A stretch of DNA of 64,000 nucleotides from Corynespora cassiicola (Eukaryota > Ascomycota > Dothideomycetes > Pleosporales > Corynesporascaceae). The notes beneath the pieces were generated by a model. It was given only the letters and a program-made list of their open reading frames with translations, searched no databases and was not told the origin of the DNA. Positions within the stretch are counted from its first letter, which is position 1; the number at the start of each line of letters is the position of its first letter. Shown here piece by piece: positions 63,133 to 64,000 of the stretch. Both the position numbers and the translations under genes were made by a program. The stretch spans positions 1,302,001 through 1,366,000 of the forward strand of contig JAEUWY010000004.1 of the NCBI GenBank assembly GCA_022059125.1, in the 5' to 3' direction.

Positions 63133-64000
63133 CTACCCCTCCATCATCAACCCCAACTCCTCAAACTTCCTCCTCACCGCATCCATTCTCTCATCCACCT
63201 CCCCCACCCCCCTACTCTTCCACTCCCCCGCACTACTCGCCCGATTCCTCCTTTTGTCTCCCCCCATCGCCGCCGCCCCTCCAAATATCGTGCCCCGCGC
63301 CGCAGGCCGCGTGTTGTACTGATTCTGCTCCACCTCATTCCGGATCCGCTCCCGTATCCCGGCAAACTGAAGCTCGGCCAGCGTCTCGCGGCTCGTGACG
63401 GTAGCGTCAGATAAGGGGTTCGCATAGTGCGTTGGGCAGATTGGGATGGAGCGGGAGGAGTGGGGGCTGCCCGGGGAGGGAGAGGCGGGGCAGGGCTGGA
63501 GGGAGACGGGGGTGAGGTGATGTGGAGGGGAGGGTTTGTCTGGTGAGCGAGTTATGAGGGTTCGGAGTCTTTCTTTGTGGTAGGGGTTTAGGAGGCTAGA
63601 GGCTGCCGAGTGGGTGCGCGGGCGGCGTTTTTTGAGGGTGCTGGGAGTGTTGGGTTTGGCTGGAAGGGCAAGGTCAGAGGGGGGAGTGCTGAGGGAGCGG
63701 CGGAATAGGGGGCGGGTTGGGGGTGAGGGAGAGCGAAGAGGGAGGGGGTCGATCGCGGGATGGCGTAGGAGGGCTTCAGTTGTGGGCAAGGGGGGTGGAG
63801 GTGGAGGCGGTGTCTTTGGGGTCTCCGGAGTTGTGGGAATAGACTTGGACGTGCTTGGTGATTCCACTAGTGGTGGTGTAAGGGGCTCTTCTGCGGCTCT
63901 TTCATCTCCTGCGTCCGGCGCTGGAGATGCTAGAGCCTCTGGTGAGTCCGGCGAGTCTGGTTGGATGATTGGTTTGTCCCTCCACGGTACCTCTCTTGGC
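63133..64000 (-). CDS. Pro/Ser-rich protein, N-terminus beyond the window
   Basis: The minus-strand frame is open from the right edge to a TAG at 63133-63135, at least 288 residues with no ATG needed inside the window. The part at the edge reads REVPWRDKPIIQPDSPDSPE. Then come a long disordered Pro/Ser/Thr stretch (TPKTPPPPPPPLPTTEA) and basic patches (TLKKRRPRTHS). The last 80 residues look conserved: ETLAELQFAGIRERIRNEVE, GTIFGGAAAMGGDKRRNRAS and DAVRRKFEELGLMME. I do not recognise the family. Confidence 0.6.
   Translation of the reverse strand, partial: PREVPWRDKPIIQPDSPDSPEALASPAPDAGDERAAEEPLTPPLVESPSTSKSIPTTPETPKTPPPPPPPLPTTEALLRHPAIDPLPLRSPSPPTRPLFRRSLSTPPSDLALPAKPNTPSTLKKRRPRTHSAASSLLNPYHKERLRTLITRSPDKPSPPHHLTPVSLQPCPASPSPGSPHSSRSIPICPTHYANPLSDATVTSRETLAELQFAGIRERIRNEVEQNQYNTRPAARGTIFGGAAAMGGDKRRNRASSAGEWKSRGVGEVDERMDAVRRKFEELGLMMEG

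Noticed and set aside
63115..63145. CCCCTA hexamer run, like telomere sequence
   Set aside because: Only a few units, lying at and just beyond the stop codon of a gene that continues to the window edge, so it is an internal low-complexity run.

Overview
The window is nuclear DNA of a filamentous ascomycete (Pezizomycotina; a Dothideomycete seems most likely, but the order cannot be fixed from the sequence alone). Evidence: short GT-AG introns of about 46-80 nt with CTAAC/CTGAC-like branch sites; fungus-specific families (Bud27/URI, Ctr86/ataxin-10, Rrd1, GT34, a cellulose-synthase-like GT2, a secreted amidase, a PL1 pectate lyase); and AT-rich blocks with signs of repeat-induced point mutation (RIP). 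The exon structures given here were read by eye from splice signals and reading frames.

Layout. 0-18 kb is a dense, GC-rich housekeeping block: TFIIH subunit Tfb3 (cut by the left edge), Bud27/URI, a Ctr86/ataxin-10 protein carrying an HMG-box-like insert, an unrecognised protein 33 bp behind it, the ribosome-rescue GTPase Hbs1 with a Ski7-like region in a second frame, an Ala/Pro-rich small protein, the PP2A activator Rrd1 and a large unrecognised protein. 18.8-26 kb is an accessory stretch: a SAP-domain protein with a membrane segment, an AT-rich block holding a decayed Ty1/copia retrotransposon, a small secreted Cys-containing effector-like gene in the AT-rich DNA, two unrecognised small proteins and a decayed gene. 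28.5-31.8 kb is a calpain with RGG/GRDGYN repeats. 32.5-35 kb is AT-rich and mostly decayed.

35-46 kb is metabolic: an SDR, an NmrA-like protein, an AIF/FSP1-like flavoprotein, a secreted amidase, a GT2 membrane glycosyltransferase and MTA phosphorylase of the methionine salvage pathway. It does not look like one biosynthetic cluster. 47-54.6 kb is a second accessory stretch: a pseudogene with three C-to-T type stops, a RING-finger gene with a GC-AG intron, and two head-to-head P-loop GTPase paralogues, one ending in a hydrophobic tail and the other in a Cys-rich zinc-binding-like region. A small Ser/Thr/Cys-rich gene and a secreted pectate lyase follow. 56-60.3 kb has no convincing gene. The window closes with a GT34 Golgi glycosyltransferase and the C-terminal part of a Pro/Ser-rich protein cut by the right edge.

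The best candidates for something undescribed are the divergent GTPase pair with its RING neighbour, the HMG-box insert in the ataxin-10 homologue, the two-frame Hbs1/Ski7 locus, and the small secreted protein beside the RIP-degraded retrotransposon.
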